64,000 bases of DNA from Ectocarpus siliculosus. Taxonomy: Eukaryota > Sar > Phaeophyceae > Ectocarpales > Ectocarpaceae. The notes beneath the pieces are model-generated. The model did not search any database. It was not told the DNA's origin and was given only the letters and a program-made list of their open reading frames with translations. The stretch spans positions 5,112,725 to 5,176,724 of the forward strand of contig FN649729.1 in NCBI GenBank assembly GCA_000310025.1, given 5' to 3'. Shown one piece after another: positions 35,980 through 47,900 of this stretch (positions are counted from its first letter, which is position 1; the number at the start of each line of letters is the position of its first letter). The translations under genes were made by a program, and so were the position numbers.

Positions 35980-38900
35980 GTGAGAAAAAGTACGCTTTCA
36001 AGTACCTGGTATCTTGTTTTGATGGTAGAGTTGGTGAGAGCCGCCCAGCCTGCCAATTCATACGATTCGGTTCCCCCTCCAGACGCCACTGAGCTGCAAT
36101 TACCCAATACGGAATACATGTCCGACACTGTTGTTGATGAAGATCCACGAACGTTACAATACGACAAGTCTACGACATGATTTTTCTTGTCCCTGTCGTT
36201 GGGAACGGGGTCACATCGTCCACTGCTGCATGCTGAATTCGACTGACTGGTAACAAGGACAGACTTCGGTAGCTGCGACACATGTCTGGGCACATGGGGT
36301 GGAATGGGCTTCAAGATTTTAGGGTGCGTGTGGTTCAAGCCTTTTTGTCGCTGACGTGCTGTCTAGGTACCTCGAAAGCCTCCTGAGTAACGCCTGGGTA
36401 AAGGTAGCACTGCTGTTCGGGTGTAGCGGACTCCATTTCCCGCTTTGGAGATTTTGACGAGTTAGTTGTGCTCTGCGATACAAAGGAAGATCAGGGAACG
36501 GAGAACTAAGTAGAGCCGCGAATGGTTTGGAATGTGAGAACAGGATTATTGCCATACACCGCTGCAGGATTTCTCACCCCCCTTTTCACAGTTACGACAG
36601 GCGTACCCTTGCTGCTGGACATGCGCTTCTATGCATGAAGTCGCTGACGGCATCAAAACATGAGCCTACCCTGCTGCCGACCCTAACCATGACTTAGGCC
36701 TTACCTAACTTGCCGCTGAATGACTATCGAATGGCAAATATCCAACCCTGATATTTCCCTCAACCCATACCCTTTCCCCGACGCGAGTATGTTATCTTGA
36801 GGGCATTCCGGTCGAACGCGAACTCTGACATTGACCCTCACGATTCTCGGTGCATTCACAGGCTGGTATCTTCATGTACATGGCGGAGATGCGAACGGTC
36901 ACGACTCTCTTCGTGAAGCTCGACAGCTACTCCCCGGAGAAGCACAAGAATCTTTTGTCACTGCAGGTGGGTTTCGCTTTGCCCTCAAATAGAGTCAAGT
37001 CGATGGGGGTTTTGACTAAAAAACAGCGCGTGGTACCACAGAAAGCGTATCGGAGTAATGAGAAGCCCACAATTCTCTACATGTACCGGTGGCACTTGCA
37101 ACTAATGTTTACAACGGTATAATCACATTCATGCAGTCCCCTGAAATCCTTTGCCGATTGCACGGTAGATTCAGGTAGAGTATCTCGATAACGCTCGCCT
37201 TCTCGAGGAAAGAGACTGACCAAAACGCTTGCCAGCACGAAGTATATATTTTCAAGGAGACGAATGGGCATGCGACAAAGTTATGGGAATGCGGCTACTG
37301 GTTACTTGTTGTCGATTTACTGAACGAGCCTAGGCTTCGGGGGAGGGCACTCCTGGCCATGTCTATGCCGAGTAGCACAGCCTGGACGCGGTGTCTCGAG
37401 AGAAGTCCCGCCCGAAAAAATGGAGTACCAGTATTGCTTAAGCGCGGGGGTTGCACACGACGTATCCCATGGGCGATCGTTTTCCCCACGAATTGCGAAA
37501 CATATCGTGGAAACCCCGGAATTATCTACAGTAGTAGTCTACACACTCTGACCTGATCATCCCTTGATCGCTCTTTCTCTCTACTCGTGCCTCGGCATCA
37601 ACCTGCATGAATGTGATGCCAATAGATCCACCTGACGACCATCCAGAAGATTCTAGCAGAGCACGAAGGGTTCTTGAGGCAGTTCCTCGTTGATGACAAG
37701 GTGAGACGGACATGCACGAAGTGGACGATGGCGGACTACGGGGTAATATGTTAGTAGACAGGTCACCCTGCGGAATCGCCGTGCGGCAGATGGCTGAAGG
37801 GAGCGAGAAGGAAAAGAGGAGAGCGGTGTCTCGAGTAAGGCGGTGTGTATGGAACGCAGGGTAGTTTTTCATTCAGTTTTTCTGACGGCATCATATACTT
37901 TAGACGGCGTCCCGCTGAACACAACTACAACCCAGGTTTGGTCATGTAAGGGAGTGGATTCTCCCAACGAACCCAGGTTTGGTCCTGCAAGGGAGTGGTT
38001 TCTCCCGACGGAGTCTCTCTTCCCCATTCACGGTTCTGTAGTATTTGTCATGACCGTCAGGACCAGTGTTCCAGCAACGGATCACAGTTGCCGCGGGTGC
38101 TCTTGTGTCGCGCTATCTGATTGTAACATCCCTTCCATTCAAGCTAGATTGGAACTCACTTTTTCGAAGCGCCCACGGTGTCGTGTTCCTACGGCGGAAG
38201 GCCGGGGATCCAGTTGTAGAAGGACGCGAGTGGCACTGCGATCACTGCTTGTGCTATTATAAGTAGGGTTTTTTCTTCACCCGCTCGGCTATCGTCAGGC
38301 ATCCCCCACCGTTTGCTTGCCCACGCCACGTCATGACATCCCTTCATGACTTGTTGAAAGATTGGACCACGCCTTAACAACAGGCGTCAAGCTTGTCATG
38401 GACATTATCTTGTTCAACTCGTTGATTCCTCGATGAACGAAGTATTTGCTTTTCTTCTTGGTGCATGTGTTGGGGGGGCGAAAGGGGTGTGTGCTGATCG
38501 CATGCTGGGGAGTGCCCGGTCGGAGCTATCCCGACAACGGCAACCGATGTCTTGCCGCCGCGGTGGAGATACACGCAAGTCTCCAAGTCAGGGACATGAA
38601 GACAAGCATGGGGATAACGACGGGCCACGTAAGTTCGGTAGAAGCTGCCACAACTTGTTGAGGGCTAGGAATGGGGTACGGCCGGCGCCGAGAAACTTTA
38701 CAAGCTGGGCCAGCCAAGAAGCTCACTTTCGTTGTTTCGCGTCTCACGCTGCCAATTCCACGAGTTTAGGCTTGACATTTTGTGGCTACTCTTCGAAGAC
38801 AATAGAGGATGCACCGGTGCCAGAATTTTTCGAATCTGAGTTGATTTGGGTATTGAATGCTCAATTGGCGGTGTAGTGGGTGATGGTTCCGGTACTGAAA

Positions 38901-41900
38901 TCAGTATAAAAAAGGTTTTCAGATTAAGCCGAAAATTGGTGTGCACTTACCTGGGAGCATTGCGAGAACAATGATGGTAGTTACAAGGCTCAGGTCATCT
39001 TCCATCAAAAGTTATGGTCTCGTAAAATATCCTATACAACACTCAAGATACTGATGGAAAGTGAGGATATCGCGATTTCCGAGCCGGTTTTTACGAACTA
39101 GAACCTGAAATTTTGATATGTGATTGGAAACGGTCTTACACCTGCCCCCGAAAGAGGTGCGTTTTCTTTTGTTTTTTTTAAGCCACAAAAACCCCCTATA
39201 TTGGGATTCTCAGTTATTGAATATAGGGATACCTCACAAAAAAAAAAAAAAACGCACCTTTTTCGGGGGCATTTGTAAGACCATTTCCAATCACGTATCA
39301 AAATTTCAGGTTCTAGTTCGTAAAAACCGGCTCGGAAATCGCTTCTAACCATTTTGTTGGCTTCTTGGCTGGCCAAGCTTGTAGATGGCGTCTGTGTTTA
39401 CGGTTTTATGGCGTTGACGCATTAGGGAGTGAGATTTTTAAGGGTATGGGAATAGCAAACACGACGTGCGTCGAAAAAATACGGGAGAACGTTGTGCCGA
39501 CGTTTAGTTGCCGCCAAGACACGGCTCAAGTTCCGTACAACAGTTCGCGCCTCAACCAACCAGACTTACGTTGCCGTCCTGCGCTTTCCTCCTCAAAAAG
39601 GAGTAAAATATGCAAGCGAGCGCAGTGTGGTCTTGGAAAGGACAAGCCATGCAAGAGCACCTAATCCAACAACCTAGCGACACACTTTTGTTCACTTCCC
39701 TTACTTCGTCCTCGCTATTTCGTCCTGTTTGTGTGTTTTTCCCCAAGGCTTTGTGCGGCCGTATGGGGGGAAAGATCCGATCAGAGTATGCTATGGTGGG
39801 AGATGTTATCAACTTGGCGGCCAGGTTGATGGGCAAAGCAAAGGGCCGCATCGTGTGTGACGAGGTCACCCACGACTTGGTGAGACACCCAAAGTGGCGT
39901 GCGAGGTGCAACCAGCTGCAAACATGGCGTATAGACTAATAGATCTCCGCGAGAAGTACGTGCCACATTGCTGCCAACCGCCGCTTGTTCTTGGTCCATA
40001 TCAATCCTATCCCTTTCAATATCGCATGCCTCTGTCTTTTTGATAGGCATGTTCGGTGTAACGTAGTAGGTGGCTTTTGGCGGTGTGGGGGCGATCCTGT
40101 TCGTGATATATTGTTGATGTCCTCATACTTTTTTCCTCATCGTGTGGGCGTATTTGATGGACCATGAAACTGCCGCTTTCTCGTCCAACACGGTCTTGAT
40201 GTCCAGGTGTGCTGTAACGAGACCATGGTTGCCCTGTTCAAGCGTTTGGACCCGATGATGCTCAAGGGGAAGGAGCACCCCATCGCGCCCTTTGTGTGCC
40301 TGGCGCAGCAAGGTTCTGACATGTGGGAGACGCACAAGCAGCTGAGGATGATTGGAAGAATAAACCTGCAGAACTCGGTAAGAACGCGTGTCTGCTTGTT
40401 TGATTCACCTGGCACTTCACCACGATCATTCTTGGAGATTGCCGATCGTTGCGTATCTCTCGACGTCGACAAAATCATTCTACTGTCAAAATCCTCTAAG
40501 ACACGCATGCGAGAGAGAAACACTGCGCTTCTGAAATTCGTCCATTCGTCAATAACACTTTTTTCAAACCTTCCAATGATTCTGAAGGCTTGCAGCACGC
40601 CCCAGTCTCATTCTATGATACCTCGTGGTGAACCACATAAGTAGGTAAACACGGCTTCCACTTTCTGTCTTGCGAAGGAATGCCAAACCACCAACGAACT
40701 CCTCGTCTGTTCTGGGCGAGACCCCCGAGGACAACTTGCCACGTCCCGTTGTTTGATGTCACAAAATCGCAAGCAATGTGTCAAGAACGTACCGTAAACT
40801 ACGGAGTTTCCCCCCCCCTAGTACAGATTTCCCCCCCCTCCATTACCTTTTCGGCCTGGAAGCATGGTTTCGTTGATTTAGCCCCGGGGTAGATCATTTT
40901 CTACCAAAAAACAAAATCATATATTTGCAGAGTTGCGCTTCGAGCGAGATTTAGGTGTACCGTTTGTCACTCGCGGGACGACACAAACACCCCCAGCTGC
41001 TGTCCTCTTGCTGTCTTTTTTCTCTTCGCCTTCGTTGTTCTTACATTTCTCCTTCTGCTGCTTGTTGAACGCTTGCTCGTACACCTTATCCATCTCAGTT
41101 TCGCCACTCTCTCTGTGTGTGGTGTGTGGACCATCATTATTTTGCACAACCCCCCGGGGTAGCGTTGGAAAAAAAACTAACCCCCGCGGCACGTCAATTC
41201 CCCCACGGGGGGGTTGGTTTCAGAAAAAAAACGATCCCCTCCCCGGGCGGAAAACTCCGTAGTTTACGGTATGTAGACGATCCGCGACAACCACCCGCCG
41301 TCGTAGCGTCCACTTCCGCATCATGTACATCGCATCATGTCGGTCCTGAGCAGCGGAGCGCCACCTTGCTGGGACTGATCGCAGCGAAACTGACGTGGAG
41401 TGTGACTGTGAATCCAGGTCAACGCATTCTTGGACCTCATTGACAAGGGGGACAACATCACAAACCCGGAGCCGACGGTAGTGGTTATCGAAGGGGCACA
41501 CGGGACAGGAAAGGCAAGTCCCGTACCGTTGCTGAGAACACGAAGGATTGTCTTGTTCATCGATGATGATGTTGAACATCAAGCACTACCGATCGATGGT
41601 ACCTACGACAGACCACGATGTTTTCGCCATATTCCTGCAGCGACAAAGGTGCGCGTTCTGGAGGTAGGGGTGGTCGCTCCGAAGTCCAAAGACACCCCCA
41701 AACGCCACCGTCCCAAGGTGCAACTCGCTGTGGAGAGCGTTTTTCCCAATTTTGTTCTTGGTGTCCTTATCCTTTGGGAAAACCAACCATACGAGATTGA
41801 AACAAACTGAGGCAACCGGTTCCTGCTGACAATCCCCAGGAGAATTTTGTTTCTTCGCGATATTGTGTTGACGTTTCAGCTAATTACTTTGAGTTTTGCG

Positions 41901-44900
41901 CCAATCGTTCCAAAGTGTTGTGAAACCGTTTGTGCGCGCCTCGGCATCCTTCAATGGACAAACGGGGTACATCGTCATACAAGACGTACTCACGCGCAGC
42001 CTAATCCTCGTACCAATGCGCAGCTTTTGAGTCTGTGGCATTTTCGGTAAACAACGGAATTGATGTTGCAGAAGCTACTCACAAGCATGTCCACATTACA
42101 ATATTCCTTGCCCGAACCCCGAACAACCTGCTTGCGCGGATGCCCCGCCGAAAACGACATCTGGGACAACTGATGTGACCTACCGACAGTCGATGGTTGC
42201 GGATCGAGTGAAGAAGTCCGCCTCGCAATTCTTCAGGAGGAAGGTGCGCCAAGATGTCATGCGGTGGTAGTGTTTGGTTTCCCACAATGTGTCGCCCTCG
42301 AAGTTCTTCCCCTGGGCATTTGTCTGTCCTGACTGTCTGGAACAGTACGGTTACGAGCTTGAGGATACGTTGAGGGTAAGGGTTAGCCTGGTCCTGAGTG
42401 CGGTTGCAGCGCGAGTCCCAATAGTTGTCGCTGTTTCGAGATGTGTCTGTGCGTTAGCATACGGGCTACTCCAATCAAGTATAGGGTTAGAATAGCCTTC
42501 GCGAGAAGAAAATACCAAAGGCAAAGGCACCATATGCTTGTTTGTCGGTCTTGCAGGTGCATATGTATGCGATGGTCCAAATGCAGTCAGGGACACCCTA
42601 CGCTGGAGCTAAGGGGATGCTGCGGACAATTTTCGGGCTTGATCACCTTGGGGATGATGCGCTTGCAATTAAGCAGGCTCTGTTGAAGGTAAAGGAGCAT
42701 GATCATCCCGCCATGAGGGTACACCATGGCCTGTCATCGATGCAACGCCCTGGTCAAAGGTAGAGCATGACGTACTCGGTTCACCGTGTCGCTCCGACGT
42801 GTGCTGAAGGTGACGTGTGTGTCGATCTCCACGCTAAGAAAGCTAGATATTCTCATTCCCCATTTTGCCGGCGCGGATCACACCCACGCAGATCGTTCGG
42901 GAAGTGTATGGAAGCGCCGAGCAACCTACGACAGATGTGGCAATCAGAGCCTTAAAGGTGGGTTCGGCGTGACAACTCTGGAATGCCTCCAGATGTCCTA
43001 TGCCGCACTACGTTTCTGAGCGACTTGAGGAGCTCCTCAGCACCGTTCGTCCTTGTTTTGGGTTGTGATCATTCGATTGAGCCTTCTCGGACCAAGCAGG
43101 GGTGCCATACGCGACAAGAAATGCCCCATACCTGACACATTCTTTCAGTTGAAGAGATAGTGTGGGCATACTAGGGCACGTGTCGCGGGAAAAGGCTCAA
43201 ATCTTGTGTTCTCAAGGACTCCAGCTGAGCGTGGCCCCCTTGGGCACTTCCTTCTCACACGATCGATTTCCGCACAAGGAACGAAACACAATCTAATGTA
43301 TGCTTCTCGGTACACGTACGTTACTTTGTTCCCCATGCCCGCCGTTTTTTGTTCGACCATGCTCACACTTCGTTAACCCCCTTCCATTTTTACAAATACT
43401 CGTCGCAGCTAGGACATGCGTGCATGTCTACCAACGTACCGTTCAGTTTTAGCCGCAAACATTACATGTGTTTTCCCTCCAGGCGGTACTTGGTGTGGAC
43501 TTGGGCGGAGAGACCGAGGGCGAGATCCTCCAGGCCGTGCGGAGGCCAAGCGTTGGGGGACGACTGCCACTTCACGTCGTGCACTCGGTGATTGCTTTAC
43601 TACAACTGACCCGGTGGTTGATTTGTTGCCCTTACAAACGTTACTTGTACTTGATCGGTCATGTTTTGAGGCTACTCGAGTTGCTCTTCCTTGATTCCTT
43701 ACCATGCGATCATCGTGTCGGGCACATGGTAGTTGTGGTTCCTCCCCGTCTTCCGCCAGAGTGATGGCCGACTCAACATTGTTTTTTCATCTTTCAGACC
43801 CATGTTTATGGTTTCCAAATCTTTATCTTCATTTCTTTGGACAAATGCTGACTTTTTCGACCTTTTGGGCAGTCTGCCTTCCGAATGAATGCGAATCAGC
43901 TGTTCGACCTTTGAGAATAGTCACAGCTTTGCCTGAGATGTATACAGGCCGCCTATTTGTTTTGCGAGGGTCCACGTTTGATTTTTTTCCAGCAGTTCAA
44001 GATGTGCAAGATTCGGCCTGAAGACCACCTCGGAGCAAATCTTGGGCCAAGATCTGTCCAAAAGCTGGTGTTGGAAAAATCTTGCGTGAAAATTGTGCAT
44101 CTTGAAAAAATCAAACGTGGGCCCTGGCGAAACAAATAGGCGATCTGTAGACATCTCAGCCAAAGCTGTGACTATTTTCAAAGGTCGAACAGCTGATTCG
44201 CATTCGTTCGGGAGGCAGACTGCCCAAAAGGTCGAAAAAGTCAACATTTTTCCAAAGAAAGGAAGATAAAGATTTGGAAACCATAAACATGGGCCTCAGT
44301 CACCATCGCTGATTTCGGCGAATCTCGTGAAGCCGCTAGTTATTGCGGTCGCGAACAGCTGTGAAAAAGGCATGGGTTGAAACCCACACCGCAGTCAGCA
44401 GTTCTCCACATTTCAATTTTTCAGGTATTGCGGCGAGCTCGTCCCAAAGAGGTTTCTCGCTCTAGGGTGTCACCTACAGTACATCGCTGCTGCTTGAGTT
44501 GTGTGTCTCCATTCAATTTCTTTCCTTTCTGCGGGGGTAGGCATAACAAACTCATGGCCAGCAGCTCCGGATTTGCAGAACGGCGCGATACTCATTAACT
44601 CAACGAAACGTGTCTTCCGGAATGTTCAATACCCTAGTCTTTACAATGTTGTCGATCCGCTATTGCCGAGCACTTCTTTCATTAAACACCGCCCTTCGAA
44701 TACCCCATTTACTTCATTAGCTAGCCTTCACCGTCCTTGTTTCCTGTTGTTTTGCCTTACATGGATGCTTGCCTTGTCCGGGCGTCCCATGCAAGGTTAT
44801 CTCGGAGCTGGCTACACACGCGCTAGGGAACTTGCCCGCCGTGTTTATTTTGGACAACGTGCACCTCATGGATAAGATGAGCTGGAAGCTTCTCATTCAG

Positions 44901-47900
44901 GTGCACGACAATTTCGCAGGACTCCGTAAGTTACATCTGAACACGTTACGACAGCACGTTTTGACTTCGCGGGATGCTTTGCATATACTAGCACCTTGGG
45001 TTCTCGGGTAACGATTTTCTGTTTGTCTCCCACCTGTGACTAGTCAGTGATAAGGTGCCTCCTCTAACACTGCGCGCTGCTATGACCCGCAGCTACTGTA
45101 CTGCCCTCTGCGGCTGCTGCTGGTCCTGACGGCCACACCGGTGGAGGAAGACATCCAGAAGAAGAAAAATCTGTTTCACGCGAAAAAGAAGAGTCAGATA
45201 ACAAGCCCGACCGCAAAAGCGGAGCGGGCATCAGAGGGGCCGAACTTCGTGTGGCACGGTGATCATGGTGAGAGGGACTGTGTAGTTTTCTGGCAATCAC
45301 CAGGACAGTCAAATTCACGCCTTTTTTTATTGTGGGATAAGTAGTCGTGTTGTTGGTATGATAGCAGTGACTTTTCAAATCGGCAGCCAAATCCTTTCGC
45401 CTCTTGTTTGTTTGTGAGCTAATTTCTCCGTTCATGACTTCTGTTTCACGTGCAGGCGAGACTCACTTGCACATGCAGCAGTACATTCGGGCCACCCAGC
45501 TGCCGATCACGACGAAATTCTCTCTTAGCCCCTTTTCCAAGGAAGAGGTGAGCGAGAATGAGCATGTCCCCCAGGCTCCTTAGTAGAATGATCGTTTCGC
45601 TGTCGTTACTCATGTGTTCGCCACACGTAGTGGAGGCAGGCGAAGTGCGTTGTTGTTTCTTTTATCTTCCCCGGGTGAATGTCCACTCTTTGCCTCTTCT
45701 AGAGGGAAAAATCAAACAGCACGACTGCAGCCGTTGAAAAGCGTCCACAAGTGAATTCTACCACGTCAGATGCATGGGGCGGTGCTTGCGGTTGAGGAGG
45801 TGGCAGTCGGTAACACTCTTGTCCCTCTTTCAGCTTCTTGCAAATAAAATCGTTTGTCCGTTCCACAATTATGAGAGGAGCTCATCCAGGAAAACACGAA
45901 AACATCCAGGAACCCCCGTCGCTCGACTTGATTATTGTTGCGTGGCTCCGCAGTTACGCCAACTGCTTCAACATACCCTTGCGCCCCAAGATAGGGCGGG
46001 TATCACAGAACCGTTAGTCGACACAGTGTACAGCCTATCCGGTGGGAACCCCTACTGGTGAGTTGACCTCGCCAGACGCGTTTGGGTTAGGGATGGGACT
46101 GCGCGTGATGGCTTTCAGAGCTGTTCCTCGTGGCATGGACGCTTGCGCAGTTACGGTCGGAGACAACAACGTGTGTTTGCGTGTGTTGTCGACTTTCGGC
46201 GCCAGTAGAGCGGCAACTACATGCAGGTATAGCGTTCACAGCACACTGCTCGGTGTGGTATTGGCGAATAGTATCCTACACCTGAGAACACCTGAGAAGG
46301 ACAACTGAGTGTTTGAGAAGGGACTACTCCACGAAATGACGGCGATGATTACAATAACGACCGGTTTGGCTGACTTGACGGCATGTCTCGCGGAGAAGCG
46401 GCGTTAGTATCAGCTTCGAGGAGCAGTCGAGGAGCGGGGCGGCTCAGATCGCAGCCATTGACTTTGAGACATTCAAATCGAGAAGGGGAACATCCTATAA
46501 TAGTAGTACTCCCTGTTCTCTCCTACGGCTGATTGACCTCCGATGGGGGTTGCCTCGAGGATTCTAGCAATGCATGAAAAAATTCGGTATTGGAAGAAAA
46601 TAAACCCGTTTAAGTTGCACCTCAGCAGTCGCCGCACCTGTCCGCCCTCTCCATATCAACAGGGAAGCACAGGGAAACTTTCGTTACTGTCTGGTAGCCT
46701 CGATTAACCACGAAAATAAGCTGAGACTGTGACCACGGGCCCAGAAACTGGATCAACAACCTATGGCCCAAACACCAAGCAAATAGCGTACAGAATATAG
46801 TCATTGAAACCGGTATCAATCTATTGCTTATTGCGAAGGTGCGTTGAGGTGGTGCGGTTCATCAAAGAAAACAGCGTGGGGATTTTTATGAGCCGAATAG
46901 CGGTACAGGAATCCGGGGGTGGCGGCGAGGACAGCGGAACTGTCAACGGCTCTGCCGTCAGCTCTCCCGAGGAGGCCATGATGGGACGGATGGGCATCCT
47001 CGTAGTCTGCCGTTTTGAGCGACTTCTGGTGGAAGAACAGGTGCGTATCTCAGCACCATCATGTATATCGGCGTTTGTGCTTCACTTGTGAGATAAAATT
47101 ACATAGTTTATTGGCCACGTGCAGCAGAGGTAATGCATAGCCTACCCCAAACATTTCATTGGATGTTCGACAGACAAAAATCAACCAGACCGATCCCGCT
47201 TGCCACCCTTCGCAAGGTGCTGACGAATAGTCATATCTTGTCACCTATGTTTCTTCTCGCGGCAGTCGGTCGTGCGATACGCGTCTGTCGCTGGCTTGGA
47301 GTTCTCGATGGACCTACTGCATGCGGTCCTCCCGAGAAATATCCGGCCCCAGCTGGACCTTATCATTCAGGCAAGGGAGCGATCCTCAAGTGTTACGTTG
47401 CGTACGCCTTGCGCAGACAGGTCACTTGGCGCTCTAACTTATTGCAGATTTGAAACCACATTGGAAAGTTCTCTCTTGTTGAGCCTTATTTTCGACACTT
47501 GCGTTGGGTATCCGGGCATATTTTTGGAGCGGTTCCCCAGCGATTGATGGGGGCCGAGACGCTCGTCGTCGTACATACCTCAAGTAAGCACGGCACGCGG
47601 ATCTCGGTCCAAGTAGATTCTGGCAACATCGGACCAAACCAAAAATTACCCTGCGCTGTCCCTAAAGCTCGGTCTCGACTATTTCACATCTCAGTCCAAC
47701 AAGCTTCTTCGCCTATTTTTCCTAACCCTGAAAACCCGCTTACACTCCGAGAGCGCTAAGAGTGCTTCACGTCCTCCATCTCGTAACTTTATTCAGGCCT
47801 GCCTCAAACCGTTTCGTCAGCTGTTTCACAAAACGCATCCCGGACCCCAATTTTCTTTCTCACGACATGCCAGGCTCTTGTCACGGCGAGGTTCGTGGTG

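Larger units (their letters stand above)
36862..40377 (+). other. Cyclase gene part 2: cyclase domain C2
   Basis: Exons 36862-36966, 37626-37700, 38485-38628, 39748-39879 and 40207-40377. The domain begins AEMRTVTTLFVKLDSYSPEK and continues FLRQFLVDDK|GCVLIACWGVPGR, MKTSMGITTGH, and then SEYAMVGDVINLAARLMGKA, which holds the transition-state pair Asn (about 678) and Arg (about 682). It closes with ALFKRLDPMMLKGKEHPI. The end of the fourth exon (GTGAGA donor after VTHDL) and the start of the fifth (after GTCCAG) are the best-fitting choice but not proven. Compared with human soluble adenylyl cyclase, the positions of Lys334 and Thr405 that read adenine seem to hold Gln (about 602) and Ala (about 671). 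Confidence 0.87.

Noticed and set aside
39748-39918. Extending the C2 exon to a donor at about 39907 (GCGAG|GTGCAA)
   Set aside because: That would end in phase 2 and not join to the next exon, whereas GTGAGA after VTHDL keeps phase 0.
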